A stretch of 64,000 bases of DNA from Isoetes taiwanensis (taxonomy: Eukaryota; Streptophyta; Lycopodiopsida; Isoetales; Isoetaceae): the NCBI GenBank assembly GCA_021234155.1, contig JAJEKV010000006.1, positions 11,003,317-11,067,316 of the forward strand. The letters run 5' to 3'. The translations under genes and the position numbers were made by a program. Below the pieces are notes generated by a model. The model was not told where the DNA came from. It was given only the letters and a program-made list of their open reading frames with translations, and made no database searches. Below are positions 1-12,400 of the stretch, one piece after another. The first letter of the stretch is position 1. Every line of letters starts with the position of its first letter.

Positions 1-811
1 AAAAAGATGTGCCAAAGTCTATATTAGGTACACATCCCGTCAATCTAATACAACACAGAATAACCAGATCGATCACTGTTCCTGCAAAGGAGAATATGAA
101 GAAATTCATTCGAGACAAAAGTGGCAGAAAATAGCATGTTGGCTTGATAGCTGTATATTATGTTTATGAAACTCTGGAGAAGCGAAACAAACTAGATAAC
201 CTCTGGCGCCATGGCGCTAGTTTAGCACATCTGCCATAGCTCGAAAGGGGGATAGAGATGCGCCGGAATAACAGGGCAAGCTGATCGCAAGCTTCTAATG
301 CTATAGTGTTTTCCGGAATCTTCTTTCAGTCCCCGAAATATTATGAATTAGATGTCGCCACATCATGCTTTAATAATAAATACTCTTGCCACATCATACT
401 TTAATTAATATTAAACTACCCTCCCATCACATTCGATGGCTAAGATATCACCTGCCCCCTTTGATCCGACGGTCGTCAAATGTGTGACATGCCCCATGCA
501 TGCGCATGCATGCCCCCCATAGAAATCAAACGGATAAGAATGTGCCACACAGTGAGGGAGACCATCTGCTATTCGTTCCTCTATCCCCTTACAACACCCT
601 AGATCAATCCTTTCGTTAACTCTCCTTTGTACAAATGCAATTTGCAAATTTGTTGGGTGTTTCCGGCACTATGCCATTTGTAACCATATGTATATCTTAA
701 TGTCAAGTGATTTCTTTGCAATGCTCTTGTCGTAATTATCTGGCATGATGTGCTCATCTCGATTTCATTTGTATCTTAGACGGTGCACGTCCCCCTCCGT
801 GGGCGAAACTA
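1..811. other. No gene recognised; flank and possible leader of the gypsy element
   Basis: No open frame with recognisable protein features is seen on either strand. The stretch lies directly upstream of a gag-like reading frame and may include the untranslated leader or LTR of that retroelement, but no LTR edge, primer-binding site or matching downstream LTR could be found by eye. Confidence 0.4.
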
Positions 812-1860
812 GTGCCATCGAGCCGTCTTACACCCGAACAGGAGCTCACCATTATGAAGCGCCAGTTTAATGAGCTCCAGGCATACTTGCAAACCAATTC
901 ACCCTTGGCACCACAGGAATACGGGCCTGAAATTCCTGTTCCACCGAACCAGCAGCCACCGCCACCCGTACTAGCACTGCCCGATTCATCGCTACTCGAT
1001 CGGGCGAGCACGCAGCAACTTATCTCGGATGCCACCTCTGAGTCTTCTGACTTGTTTGATTCTTCTGAAAACGAGGCCGACCATGCCAAAGCCAAGAAAA
1101 AGGATTACCAGAAAACCGTAGACTCTGCCATCACTAGTATCTGGAAGAATCGTAAGTTGGCGCAGTTCTCAGAAAAAGGCAAATCAGGAGTGGATGTTGA
1201 GTCTTGGTTAGACGAGATGCAGGATTTCGGCAAATATTATAGTATGACCGAAAAGGATATTGGCAAGGTTGCCACCACAAATCTTACAGGGTCTGCCTGC
1301 ATATGGTGGAAGGGATATGCTCGCTCACACGGGTTGACTAGAGGAAGATGCCGCTACAAATTTTTTGTTAAAGCCTTCAAGTCTCATTACGTTCCTCATC
1401 GCTGCCAGCAGATTCAGACCTTTTATCGCTTGGAGCAGAAGAACATGACCGTCCAAACCTTCACGGATGAGTTCATGAGGTTATGTTTATACGTCCCAGG
1501 GATAAAGGAGCACAGAGCAGTTGAGGGATACATTGAGGGATTATCCCCTACCTTGAGGAAGATGGTTCGAGCAATAGACCCTAAAACAGTAGCAGAAGCA
1601 GAGGCTAAAGCCCTTAGCCTAGAGGAGGATGCTTCTAAGTATCAGCTACTGCGACCCTCTTCGTTCGGTCAGAATAGCGGGTTATGTACCTTATAGGGGA
1701 CATTCACCTAGTCCGGGGCCTCCCGCCTTGACTGGATATCAGAAACCAGAGAAGAAAGTTTCCTTTATAGTACCAGATAAGTCCACCAACACCACGGGAG
1801 CTTTCAAAGATATTCTCCAAGCCATTCCCAAGGAGGCTCGCGACCAGTTATGTTGGGGAC
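812..1860 (+). pseudogene. Ty3/gypsy gag remnant (frameshifted)
   Basis: The first 294 codons (812-1696) read as a retrotransposon Gag. A proline- and serine-rich N-terminus comes first, then a Retrotrans_gag-type domain from about residue 95, with the landmarks WLDEMQDF, ACIWWKGYAR, the basic/aromatic stretch before SHYVPH, and FTDEFMRLCLYVPG followed by AVEGYIEGLSP. The frame stops at 1696. Similar coding quality resumes in another frame from about 1629 (KVSFIVPDKS, IPKEARDQL), so a frameshift broke the gene. No CCHC zinc knuckle is visible; it is probably lost in the damaged stretch. It belongs with the protease/RT piece just downstream and the second half of pol at 14.9-16.3 kb. Gag would form the particle of an LTR retrotransposon. 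Identity is clear; this copy cannot make a whole protein. Confidence 0.85.
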
Positions 1861-1947
1861 AAGGTTTGCTATCGGTGCTTCCGCCCAGGGCACCGTATGC
1901 AGGAATACCCCTACATCACACAAACTGTGTAGGCCGCCCTTGCCGAA

Positions 1948-2973
1948 GTGGATTGGGACAGTACAGGGGACCCAAACCATCCAGACAGTATTGCTGACGA
2001 GGATGCGCCTGACTGTATACAAGGTAAGTCTCATATTTATGCTGCCATTGAAATGGGCCAAGCCAATCATCAACCTTCTGTCATTTCCACAGTTGGCCAA
2101 GTAGACTGTAAGCCCTTCGCCTCCCCTAGAATGGCAGAGGCTTTGCAGCTCACTCTCTTGAAATCTAAGCCACGTCCAGTTACGTTGGCTAGTGGGGCCA
2201 TGCGCCACACATGGGGTCGATGCATTAACTTGAACATCCAGCTACCAGACCCGTTGCTCTAGAAGCCAAGATAATGGATATTGGTCGCTATGACCTCATT
2301 GTGGGCATGGGCTGCTGCAAAGGCCAACATTGATTGTGAAAGGCGAGAAGTTACCTTCAATGCAGCCAACGGAGCTCGAGTGACCATAGTAGGTAAACTG
2401 GTTGTTCCCATTATACAATGTATCTCATTACGCCAGCTGCATAGAGCTATCAAGAAATCTCAGGTTATTGGCATGATTCGACTTGCTTTGGTAGAAGCCA
2501 AGTCTAAACAAGATGAAGTTCTTGATAGCTTGCCTCCAGCAATAGCAGTTGTTCTCCGGGAATACCATGGCCTTTTCCCGGAAGAAACTCATCGCTTGCC
2601 ACCCTTTAGAGGTGTGGAATGCGAAATTACCTTGGAACCTGGCACCAAGCCTACCAGCAAGGCTCTATATCAAATGAGTACTTCTGAGTTAACAGAACTT
2701 AAGAAGCAGTTACAAGAGCTTCTCAGATTGGGCTTCATTCGACCTAGTGTGTCACCTTTTGGGGCCCCGATACTCTTTGTGAAGAAGAAGAATGGCACCT
2801 TGAGAATGTGCATAGATTACCGTCAACTGAATAAGCACACTATTAAGAATTGGTATTCCTTACCACGTGCCGACGATCTAATGGTCTAGTTGCAAGGAGC
2901 TAAATATTTTACGAAGATTGACCTTCGTTGGAGATATCACCAGATACGAATTAAGGATGATGGCATTCACAAG
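1948..2973 (+). pseudogene. Ty3/gypsy protease remnant and N-terminal half of reverse transcriptase, cut by an insertion
   Basis: About 1948-2262 resembles the rear half of a retroviral-type aspartic protease (KPFASPRMAEAL, PVTLASGAMRHTWGRC); the catalytic D-S/T-G is not visible. After a frame change at about 2262-2281 a 202-codon frame (2281-2889) carries the linker and the start of [21 protein letters not shown], then [41 protein letters not shown] stop at 2887-2889 breaks the next motif, but the same frame continues past it (GAKYFTKIDLR, YHQIRIKDD) up to 2973. There the frame meets the LTR of a nested element, and the reading resumes at 14926 with SAFRTCYGHYEFIVMPFGL. The gene is dead from stops, frameshifts and the 12-kb insertion. 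Confidence 0.88.
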
Positions 2974-4448
2974 TGTAACATCCCCTGCTCATATATGATG
3001 CTCCCATCGTACAGAACCGGAGTTTATCCCTCCTGCCAACCGCCTTGGCTGACATGAGGCTGTCCACCTAACATCAGATCCTTGCTAACAGTCAAGAATC
3101 CAATGGGGAAGAATGGACGTGTCATTCATTTCGTCTCCCTCGGACCTATCTAGCTGCAGAAGCACCTCAAACATGAGCACATAGCATCAAATAACATACA
3201 TATCCACCTCGAAGGGTGGCTCACCATAAATAACATATCTAACAACAATATCAGTAACATCAACATAAGGGGAATCCTACCCAAAGCTCAGACCCATGGG
3301 GGATTGACTGACGGCTTGGATCTCCAGAAGTCAATGCAGACAGAATTCATGGCAAATGGATTGGGCTGGCATAAGAACATGGTCGTTGGGTAGTCCACCC
3401 CATCTGCCCCTCTTGTACATACTTTGCAGAATAGACTGATAAGTCTTGGGACTCGACCGTAGCCTGCCAGGTGCATAGCCAAGGGGGCTACTCCTGGGTT
3501 GCATCTCCCCAGTCCCGATGAGGCAGGAGAAGATCACTCCCTCCAGAGGCATGCATGCCCATCACAGGCGGCTAGAGGGCCACTGCCCGTCTATGACTTG
3601 AACCCCATGGAAGGTGACGCATCACCCCAAAGGTGTTGAGCCCATGTCTTGCCCACACGCAGTGGCAAACCATAAGGCCTAGCCCACTAAGATCCCTGGT
3701 AGGCTTTACACACCAGAGGGATCAATCTGCAATGGGACAAGTCCCCCTTATCCGCCGGTCTAGTCCCGCCACTCACAGCTAGGCGAGCTCTTATGAACAG
3801 GCTGCATTAACTGGAAATTAATGAGGCTATCTAGAATCATCTACTACTGAAGGTTTCAGGGCCTCTACCCCCCTTCCCAATACACCGGAGAGCATAGAAT
3901 AGAACATCATCATCATCAAAGAACTAAAATACTGAATAACATCTAATCTATCTACCTAAACATACATGGTTAGGTTCCTTTCTTACGGCTGGTGATCTCA
4001 AAATCTATAAGGCCTCTAAGGCTGAACTAACATGCTAAACCAGCTCATTGTCGGACTAAAAGTCGGCATTGCACAACCAGTGTTGTTACGTACTTACCGT
4101 ACCTGTACGGTACTGTAAGTATTTTACGTATCATACCTCGTAACGTACCTCCGAGTTTTTAACGTACCGAAAAAAAAAACCAGTACGTTAAAAAGTGTTG
4201 TTACCGTACCTATAAAATACGTACCGTACCTATAAAATACTTGTAAAATACTTACAGTACCTATAAAATACCTATAAAATACGTACCGTACCTTTAAAAT
4301 ACTTACCGTACTTGCGTTGAAAACTCCAAAAATTTGAAGCAAAAACATTTCATTTTTCATTCCGTACGTACCGTACCTCTGGTACGGTATGCTAAGTACT
4401 TGAAAGGTACCGTACCCGTACGAAACAACACTGTGCACAACAGAATAG
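2974..4448 (-). repeat. Left (3') LTR of the nested element, incomplete and carrying a MITE
   Basis: This stretch matches 12495-14550 closely once insertions in each copy are ignored: for example, 2982-3110 matches 12501-12620 and 3575-4077 matches 14036-14548. It contains an inserted MITE at 4078-4433. The match to the right LTR stops at 4448; the missing outer part of the LTR is found in reverse orientation at 5923-6350. Confidence 0.85.
4078..4433. mobile_element. hAT-like MITE with 8-bp target duplication
   Basis: The element starts CAGTGTTGTT and ends AACAACACTG, perfect 10-bp terminal inverted repeats. It is flanked by TGCACAAC at 4070-4077 and 4434-4441, an 8-bp duplication as expected for hAT elements. 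The other LTR copy, near 14535-14550, shows the empty site with a single TGCACAAC. The 356-bp body has no open frame and is built of short units such as CGTACCGTACC and TATAAAATAC, partly self-complementary. It depends on a transposase encoded elsewhere. Confidence 0.9.
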
Positions 4449-4743
4449 TTAAAGGCCGTAAAGTTATCATATAACAGTTAGTTAAATGTAACATTATTGG
4501 AAGAAATATATCCAATACTACTATAATGTTAATATGAAAATATTACCTTAAGGGAATTAATGTAATTGCATACATTAAAGGAAATCCAGCAGAATCATGA
4601 AGGGGTCCAAGATAATGCTTATTTAAGACGTTAACTAAACCTGTGTCCAAGGTAGAAGTACTCTAGCAGATGCTAGTCGACATGCAACAGTTGGCAGAGG
4701 AAGTAAAAGGATATCTTCTAGCAATAAGAAGCCGGTAGAAGAG

Positions 4744-4850
4744 CATAACTGAAGCTCTGCATCGACAATTAGGGGACAATGTTTAGCTGAAGCTCTGCCT
4801 CGGCAATTAAGAGACAATATTTAGCTGAAGCTCTACATCGGTAATTGCAA
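4744..4850. repeat. Three tandem copies of a ~39-bp unit
   Basis: The unit begins with CTGAAGCTCTGCAT or a close variant, continues to a CAATTA and ends near GACAATGTT; two full copies and one partial copy follow each other with a few substitutions. They lie just upstream of the integrase tail remnant and could once have encoded a repeated leucine/alanine-rich segment, but stops now interrupt every frame. Confidence 0.7.
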
Positions 4851-4892
4851 GAAGCCTGCTCCAAGGTGGGCTGGACCTGCTAGCAGACTTGA

Positions 4893-5218
4893 AGAACCAT
4901 AGAGTTTTCCACGTAAGTCTCCTAAAGAGGCACACTCCTAATCCAGAGGAAGCATTGGAGACACCAGAGTTACTGGAAATGACGGACGATCAGCTTGAGA
5001 TTGTTCCTGAGGTTCTTCTTGGCGGATCCTACAAGAAGACAAGATGGTCTCAATTCTCCAATACCTAGTGAAATGGACACACTTACCTGTGGAAGACGCT
5101 ACGTGGGTACTACAAATAGATCTTGAGAAGGAGTACCTACAATTCATGAAGCAATGCAAGGGTCGACTCGTCACCAAAGTAGTCAACACCGAACCGATAG
5201 GTGAGTGGAATGTAGATT
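4893..5218 (+). pseudogene. Gypsy integrase C-terminus with chromodomain (remnant)
   Basis: Two frames carry the end of a chromovirus integrase. The first reads VFHVSLLKRHTPNP, the usual end of the integrase C-terminal (GPY/F-like) region, then ELLEMTDDQLEIVPEVLL. After a frameshift near 5030-5043 a second frame reads YLVKWTHLPVEDATWVLQ, a chromodomain core with its aromatic residues, and ends at a stop at 5218. Chromodomains of such elements guide integration to particular chromatin. It is the only coding part found in the nested retroelement and sits in its inverted segment. It cannot be expressed as a whole protein. Confidence 0.8.
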
Positions 5219-5909
5219 AAAAGTCTACTTTCGATGCCACGGAAGTAGACAAATTGAGAGATAAGAGGTCATATAGGATCATGCATTGATAGGAAAGCAC
5301 CTCTAGTCTATGCCCACTACGGGGAGGAAGTCATCCTCCACGCCAAGGGCGACGAGAGATGTAGGCATTAGACATCATCCTAGGCATTATAGGGCGATGT
5401 CTCCACGGCCACGATGGAAGAAGCATCCTCTTCCTACGCTGGAAGATTAGTCTTGCATCCATGTAGTTAGATTAATTGTAATTAAATAGGTGGTTCCCTA
5501 ATAACCATCCTTATAATAAATAAATGTGTATTAACGTAGTGTTGCACCGGCATGCCAATAGAATGCTCTAAGGGGCAGGAGGGTCGCACTGCGAAGACTT
5601 GCAACACATATTTTTTTGTCATAATGTGTTGCAAGGAGACCAAATGGACCTTAAATTATGGAATTTTGAAACTGTGTTAATGATAAGTGTGCAAACCATA
5701 AAATTTTGGGAATATTAAATGATAATGTAAGGGTTGAGATATCACCTTACTATAGTATGTTATGGAACAAGTGATGTGATTATAAAATTTAAACTTAAAT
5801 ATTACCTTAGGGCAATTGAGTTATAAAATTGCATGCATGGAATGTGTTGCAGGGTTCATGCAGGTTTCCAAGGAGGGGAGACACGTGATGTTGAGGACAA
5901 CATCAATTC

Positions 5910-6350
5910 AAGGCGGGGAGATTGTGACGTTCCAGCATAATATATGGCCCGAATACATATATTATACTGCCACGTCACGCATACATGTCACAATGACAAG
6001 TACTTGAGAGCCGTAAAGGGTTGTGCCTAGGGGGCAACCTCGTATGTTGCACATGTCTATTGAACATATGCAATTAGACCCCTTTGCCAAATGGCAAAGC
6101 CCTATTGGTCCCTTCTAACCTAAATCTAAAAGGTCATGTAAAAGGAACAAAAGGGGAAACCCTAAACCCTTTCCATTTTCGCATTTTTGCTTCCTTGGGC
6201 CATTCTGGCCAAGCCAACCTGCTAGTTCGCATTGCCAGGTGCCGTTAAGCCGCATTTGCATAACAGATCTTTTAGGAGCAGCTGCCTTCAGCCCAAATGA
6301 AGGCATGGACGCATTCCGAGGAGCTGGAGCAAGCCAAGGATTAGGTAAAT
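5910..6350 (+). repeat. Polypurine tract and outer part of the LTR, in inverted orientation
   Basis: AAGGCGGGGAGA at 5910-5921 is a polypurine tract of the kind that precedes a 3' LTR. The LTR begins just after it (TGTGACGTTCC, about 5923) and matches the reverse complement of 14553-14925 until 6350. Shared landmarks include CAGCATAATATATGGCC and CAAGTACTTGAGAGCC. The orientation is opposite to that of the element's other LTR parts. Confidence 0.8.
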
Positions 6351-8714
6351 AGATATGTCATCATACAATTATCGAGGCAATACTTATTTTTGAAAAGTAT
6401 TTTAATTATTTATCATATCCGGCTAGGGTTTATATCATCGGATCCAAGTGTTGAGCGTGTGACTCTCGCTCGCTACTTGGTTGGCGATGTATCAACCTCA
6501 CATGTATATACTTTATAGTTGCTATACTTATGAAAAGATAGACAAATTCTTATTATATTTGTCAGGGCCCTATGAAGGTTACTTAAATGCCTTTGGAAGG
6601 AATTACATCATTGCGAAGGTTTAACGAAGATTTTATGTAATTATTATCTTACTTTATCTCGATACTAAGATGTCTACACAAGACAAAACTATCTATGCAG
6701 TTATTATGAACATATAATTTATCAACAAGACATTAAAGCTTATGATACATGCCCTCATGGAGTGCTATCAATGCCCTGCATAATAGTATACTTAAGATTA
6801 TATAATATAATTTATGTGGTTATAAGGGGTTCACAACCCTGAATAATTTAATTAAGAGCTAGGCTACTAGCTCATTCCTAGGCGTGAATGCAGGCAATTG
6901 ATCACAGCTTTTTCCATCATGCATTCTATCTATCATGCAAAGCCTCTCCCCACCTTAGTTATCGCACCCGCTAAGACTAGAATGCATCCCCCCATTGAGC
7001 CGGTGTCGACTAATTTGGAGACGACTTGTCCGTTGCATCGCTTCCATTAATTCGTTCCCCCGCTTTGGTGCAATTGGCTACCGCATCAGTCTTGCATGTT
7101 GAAGGTCACATGGACATTAAACATCTATCCATCTTACGCTCCATGTGCTTTGGCTACTTGCGGAAGGATCTCTATTCTAAGGGTCGACTAATTTGATGGC
7201 GATTCAACCCCTAAGATATAGGTAAGTTCGGTCCTAAGATTGAGCCCCCACTCTCTTCATAAGAAAATGGTCCTACAATTTTCCAGTGATGCTATCTAAT
7301 GCATCCTATCCCCTCAATTGATGTTGTCATAACATCTCAGCTGTTCTATCTACCTTAAGAGGTTATATGCTTCTTATCTAACACATTAATTTACTAGCCT
7401 TAGATAATATATTTAACTGTCTATGATGGATGCAACCATCATGTTTAACATATCTATCCCTAAGCGATGAGTTACTAAATTATTTAGAACAATTCTAAAC
7501 TGCAAGGTTTTATCATCATGACAATTCCTTTTGTCTTAAAAGACTGTGTGATTAATATACTTCTTATTTTAGATTTGCCTTTCATGTATTATTCAATTTT
7601 ATATTCTAGATATCCCCCTTTCTTAGTTATTTACTCTCTTGGAATATTCCTATCAATTAAATTGATGTCGTCATTAATAAGTTGGACTGACTTGTTAGAT
7701 TACTTCTTTTCATTCGGTTGGATTATTCCTTGGAGGTCCTAGCTTTATACATGGTCAACAAATATCCTAGTAATGATTCCTTCTTAGCGAGGTGATCAAT
7801 CTCGCCAAGTGATTTCAATACATTGAATGTTTGTTAACAATCGTGTATAATTTTAGTTACTCCTATGCATTTCCTTCCTAATTACTGACGCTTAGCTTAA
7901 ATTGGGGCAATCCTTTCACCAGAAAATATAGAAATGCCTTACGATCACATTATGGATGTTATCATCCATAGGCCTATCCTACTCGACTATATGATCGTAG
8001 CTTCTCAATCTTGCTAGCATCCCATCCACTTGTTGCCTTCTTGAAGCAGCAAGGTAACGTTATTTCGAGTTGCTTGAGACTCTAAGCTCCTCCTCAATGT
8101 AGAGGTCAACTTTCTTCTTTAGAGGCCTCGGTGGTTTTGATGGCGTTGTTGACCACTTGAAAGCTTCTATGTCACTTCCCAAAAACATGAAGGTGGTTCC
8201 ATTGAAAAACATCCTTCACGTTGAATTCTTCATCTTGGCGGCTAAAGGATGCCTCTGAATCCAATATTTTTGTGACACTCCATCAATATTGCCTCTGGAT
8301 TCGATATTGTTATGATCTCTTGCCGGTAGCTTATTGCCAGACGAATATTGAGGATGTCGCTCGCTTCACGCCTTCAAATTTCTGGCACCTCCTTTCTTTG
8401 ATCTGTTACACTGTGAGAGGGAGGGAATAACAAGGGGAAATATGCATGCAAGGCATATAGCTTACATTATTATGATTACAAATACTACTAAAGCTATTAG
8501 GCCCTCTTGCTGTCTCCCCTCGAGGTGCACACGTACTCCATGACAGTGTTGTCGATGCTCCTCCTCATGCGTTGGTGTTGAAGATCTATATCCTCTTATT
8601 TGTATGTCAGCTCGTGCTCGATTGGTAGACTCTTTGATATTATTTGAGCTCTCCAATGTCTGTTGGTTACGACACCATATGCTTTGCTTCACATGCTAAC
8701 TAATGATGTGATGG

Positions 8715-9600
8715 TTGTTGATGCTTCGGCGTTCCGGTCTACTTCTTAATCTTGTTCTTGGGCAATAATTGTTTCCCCTTCACAATGTCTGAAGATCTTT
8801 GGAGGCGCCTCTTGAAGTTGTGCGCAATACCTTTGGCTAGACTCGTAAGGAGTTGTTCTCTTCATTAGTTGCCTTTCGAATCGTCGATCCTTGGGTTTGC
8901 GAAGTTGCATGCGAGTTGTCGTAGCTTGGTGAGGTTTCTAGCTATTCGTCGATTCTTTGGCTCGGTTCTCGTAGTCACTTCTCCATCGAGCTTCTCATCT
9001 TACCTGTTTGATCTCCTCGATTTGATGGCTTAGACGTTGTCACGTTCTACTGGTGCTATGCTGCCTTCTAGTCTTGTGCTACCTTCTAGTTGCACTTGAT
9101 CACGCTCCACAGTTTTGAACCTTATGTTGTATCTAAGGAGCTCGTGGAAGTACTAGCAGTCCTTCAGCTTCTGGTTTGTGGCCATTGTCCATCAATACAT
9201 GTGCATTTTCCTGGCGAGTAAAGCCTCATGACTCTACTCCATGATAGGTTTGCTGTCGGGGATGATGTACTCTTATATCTGTGTAGCTTGACCGTTGAGT
9301 TGAAGAACTTTCTGGCCAAGGTCTACTCTTGTCCCTGAATAGCCTGGCTATTGTCTTGAACTCTCTTTTGCCGAAGATGCTTTGGTTGTTGTCCTTGTCG
9401 TTAAGGTATCGAATGCTTCTCTCTTGAACGTTGAGGTCCCTCGTGTCGGAGATAAGTTTGGCTTCTTTTCTTCTAATTGTTGGTAGGAGTACTTGACGAA
9501 GCCATCACCTAGTTGTTGAATGAGCATAGGCATAACCCATTGTTGTGGTGCCTTTCTTAAGTGTATCTCCATGTGGCATGCATGTTACAAACATCACCAT
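8715..9600. repeat. Dispersed repeat, copy 1 (second copy at 42.3-43.2 kb)
   Basis: From GTTGATGCTTCG through TCTTGTTCTTGGGCAATAAT to GTATCTCCATG this stretch matches 42275-43155 in the same orientation with scattered substitutions and indels. Both copies probably come from one retroelement family. No conserved frame was recognised on either strand. Confidence 0.75.
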
Positions 9601-11659
9601 ACAAGGCAGGATTATGGTCGTCGAGAGGTTGCCTCCTCAGTTGACTCGTTGATGTCGGGTTATCTCGAAGAATTCCTCGATGCCTGTCAGCTCGAGGTCG
9701 TGGCCGCAGTTCCTGAAGATGTCAGGGACACTCCTTCTATTGTTGAGGACACTCGTGTCATAAGGTTGTTTACTGTTGCTGCTGCCACAAGAGGTAGAGT
9801 TGCATCCCGAAGATGTCGTCGTGCAAGCCTAGATGGTGCAGCGCTAAGGATCTTGACATGACTGGCGTTATCTCTCATCTTGACATTGTGCTGGACGAGC
9901 GATCTTCTACTTTAGGCCGCTTCTCGAAGTGTCTGGAGTTGAAGCTTGGCTTGGGCTCTGGTCGCCTCTCTCTTATACTTGCTCTTCCATTCGAACACTT
10001 GCTCTTGGCTATACTTGTGGTTCTTTGCTTCATCCTTTGACAGTCGAAGTGATGGAGTTTTTGATGCAAAATCTAAACCCTAAAACATGATCCTAAACTC
10101 ATGTTTTGTACTATGTGTGAGCACCCGATACTTATGATAGACGCATATATAATTATATTGGGATTTTAATTCATCCACTTTTCTAATTTATAGAAGAGGA
10201 TATGCTTAAATGTTTATACTCCTTTAGGATTTTCCCTCCTCCAATCATGTTTGATTCTTCGGTTTTGCTGCATATTCCTCGTTCTGCTTGACTCGGGGGT
10301 TCTTAAGGTGTTGCGACTATAGTTGACCTTCGTATGTGATCTGAGGTCATTATCCCAAGTCGCAGAGAACGTTCCTCGATGTGAATCCTTGAGTTAAAAA
10401 TGCTCCTCCTTAATGTGTTTACCTGTCATGTGGAGTGTCGACTGCTCAGCGTCCCTACATGCAGTGTGTCATTACAAGGTTGAAGATGTGTAGTGCCATT
10501 GATCGCTTAAGTACGATCTAGTTGTTGCAGTCGGGCATTTTTGCATGTCTTCGAAGGGTAGACAGTGTCATTTCTCGACCAATTAAATTTCTGAGTGCGA
10601 CTCCTGTTTCTTGGACTTTGCTTCGTTGTGAGATGCCTCTCCTATGCCTGGAAATGTGGTCGTCTCCATTGCACATGCCATCACTCCTTCGAGTTGCCTT
10701 TGAGTGATCTGTGGTTGTTGGCCAAGTCGGCTCCTCCGTCCTTTGGGTCGGGTCCACTCGAGTCTCGAACTACTTGGCTGAAGCACTGGAGTCGTCCTTC
10801 CTTGGGTTTGCAGGCGTTTCTGGATCTAGAATTCTTGTTCGTACTGGTTATCCTCCTCCTTGACCTTACCCCTGATGCTGATATATGCCTTCAAGTCGGA
10901 GATGTTCCTCCCCTGTTATGTGTCTCCTCTCCTTCCTCCATTATGATCCCCTATTTTTGAAATCGATGAAGTCATTATTGTCTTCTTACTAGTGCAAGGG
11001 AGCTGGGAGCTCGTCATGGCAAGACTTAGGTGTTTTGCAGTTGTCTAACTTTGTTGCAACTTTTGTTGATGTTGCTTGACATCAGCTTAAGCGGCTTGGC
11101 TGCGAGATCATGATGGTCTTCCCTCTGGTTTGTTTGCGCTTTTGTGTCGCTAGAATTGTTGTTTCAAAGGAAAATTATACTCTTTAACCCTAACTCATGA
11201 TGCTAATCTAGGCTTCCCCGTTTGACATACTCTTGCACATGTATGTTTCCTTGCGTTCTTCCATTTGAACTCATGTGCGTCGAGTCGGTGAAGGGGTTGA
11301 GATTTTCTTTATGCTATGAGCTCATGGATGTGGCAACCGAGTGCTTGATAGTCGCGAAGGTTCTTCATGCAGATGATTAACGTATGTCTTCCATTCAATG
11401 AAGATTGTTGATAGGCCAGTTGTGCCATGTACTACTCGTTTCATTTGTAGAGGTGTTTGTCATAGTGCTTCCTCTCTTGGGTCTTCCTTTTCACTCTCCT
11501 CCCTTCTTTTGTCAATACGTCGCCTGGCTCTTCAATGTCTTCAAAAGGTTGTGCCCCCTGCTCTTCTGTGGCTCTAGCATCCAAAAGATATTGCTTCTAT
11601 TACTAAATGAGCCCTAGTTTGGAAGATAAAATTTAGGGTTTGAGAAAATTTGGTCATTC

Positions 11660-12400
11660 TGAGGTGAAGTATAATATTTCTAGCCTAAGTTGAGGTCATA
11701 AATGGATTCTAGACTGTTTAAAGGTCCTATTGGAACAAATTTCAAATGATTTGGAGTTGCCTAGCTCAAGTTATGAAGGTTCAAAGTTTGGACCCCTCAC
11801 ACAATGCATAAGAAGAACTTTCAAAACTTTTGGAAATGCCATGGGGGCATTCTGTGAGTGGTTTTCACCTGTTTAGGTCCTAAATGACTCTAAAAAGTTG
11901 ATATGAAGGCCGGATCCTACTTATCTCGCGGAGTTAAGGCAATCTGTGCCCTTAATTTCTAGATTTGGACACGTCTAAGCATAGATCAAATGGCCAAACA
12001 CTCAAACGAGACACTTTCAAAACTTTTGAAAATGCTCTGGGCGCACTCTGTGAGGGGTTACTCTTGTTTGGCTCTAATTTTAGTTTTCTATGCAGTTTCT
12101 TAGTGTTAGAACATACATTCCTATCTTAAATTTAAATTCTAAGCTACCTTGAGCTATCAGATTACTCAAATTATGCATCTTATCTCGATCAAAATTGGTC
12201 AAACACTTACACAGTGCGTGAGAGCCTTGTTCAAAAAACAATTGAAAATGCTTTGGGCGCACTCTGTGAGGGATTGCTTCCTAATGGCCAGAATTTATCA
12301 GGGTTTCTACTATTTCTTCCTAACTTAACATTATTCTACTTTACTGTTCTAAGGATTGGAAAAAGAATTCCCAATTTTCGAGGTTCATGCTTGGGATTTC
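11660..12400. repeat. Three imperfect tandem repeats of about 200-230 bp
   Basis: Each unit contains a variant of TTGGTCAAACACT, then TTTCAAAACTTTTGAAAATG, then a GCACTCTGTGAGGG motif followed by a pyrimidine-rich stretch; copies centre near 11830, 12030 and 12250. They lie just inside the primer-binding site of the nested element, in the leader position. Confidence 0.6.

Larger units (their letters stand above)
4449..6350. other. Segment inverted inside the nested LTR element
   Basis: The segment holds, reading left to right, an integrase C-terminus, a polypurine tract and the first 430 bases of the LTR. All are in plus orientation although the element itself runs minus. The left LTR stops matching at 4448 and the LTR piece stops matching at 6350. 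In the right LTR these two points are adjacent within 2 bp (14550 and 14553). Turning the segment round would restore a normal order of internal region, polypurine tract and full 3' LTR. Confidence 0.8.

Noticed and set aside
3288-3552. Similar 60-70-codon frames at 3.3-3.5 kb and 12.8-13.1 kb
   Set aside because: They are the same stretch of the two LTR copies; conservation comes from LTR identity, not coding.
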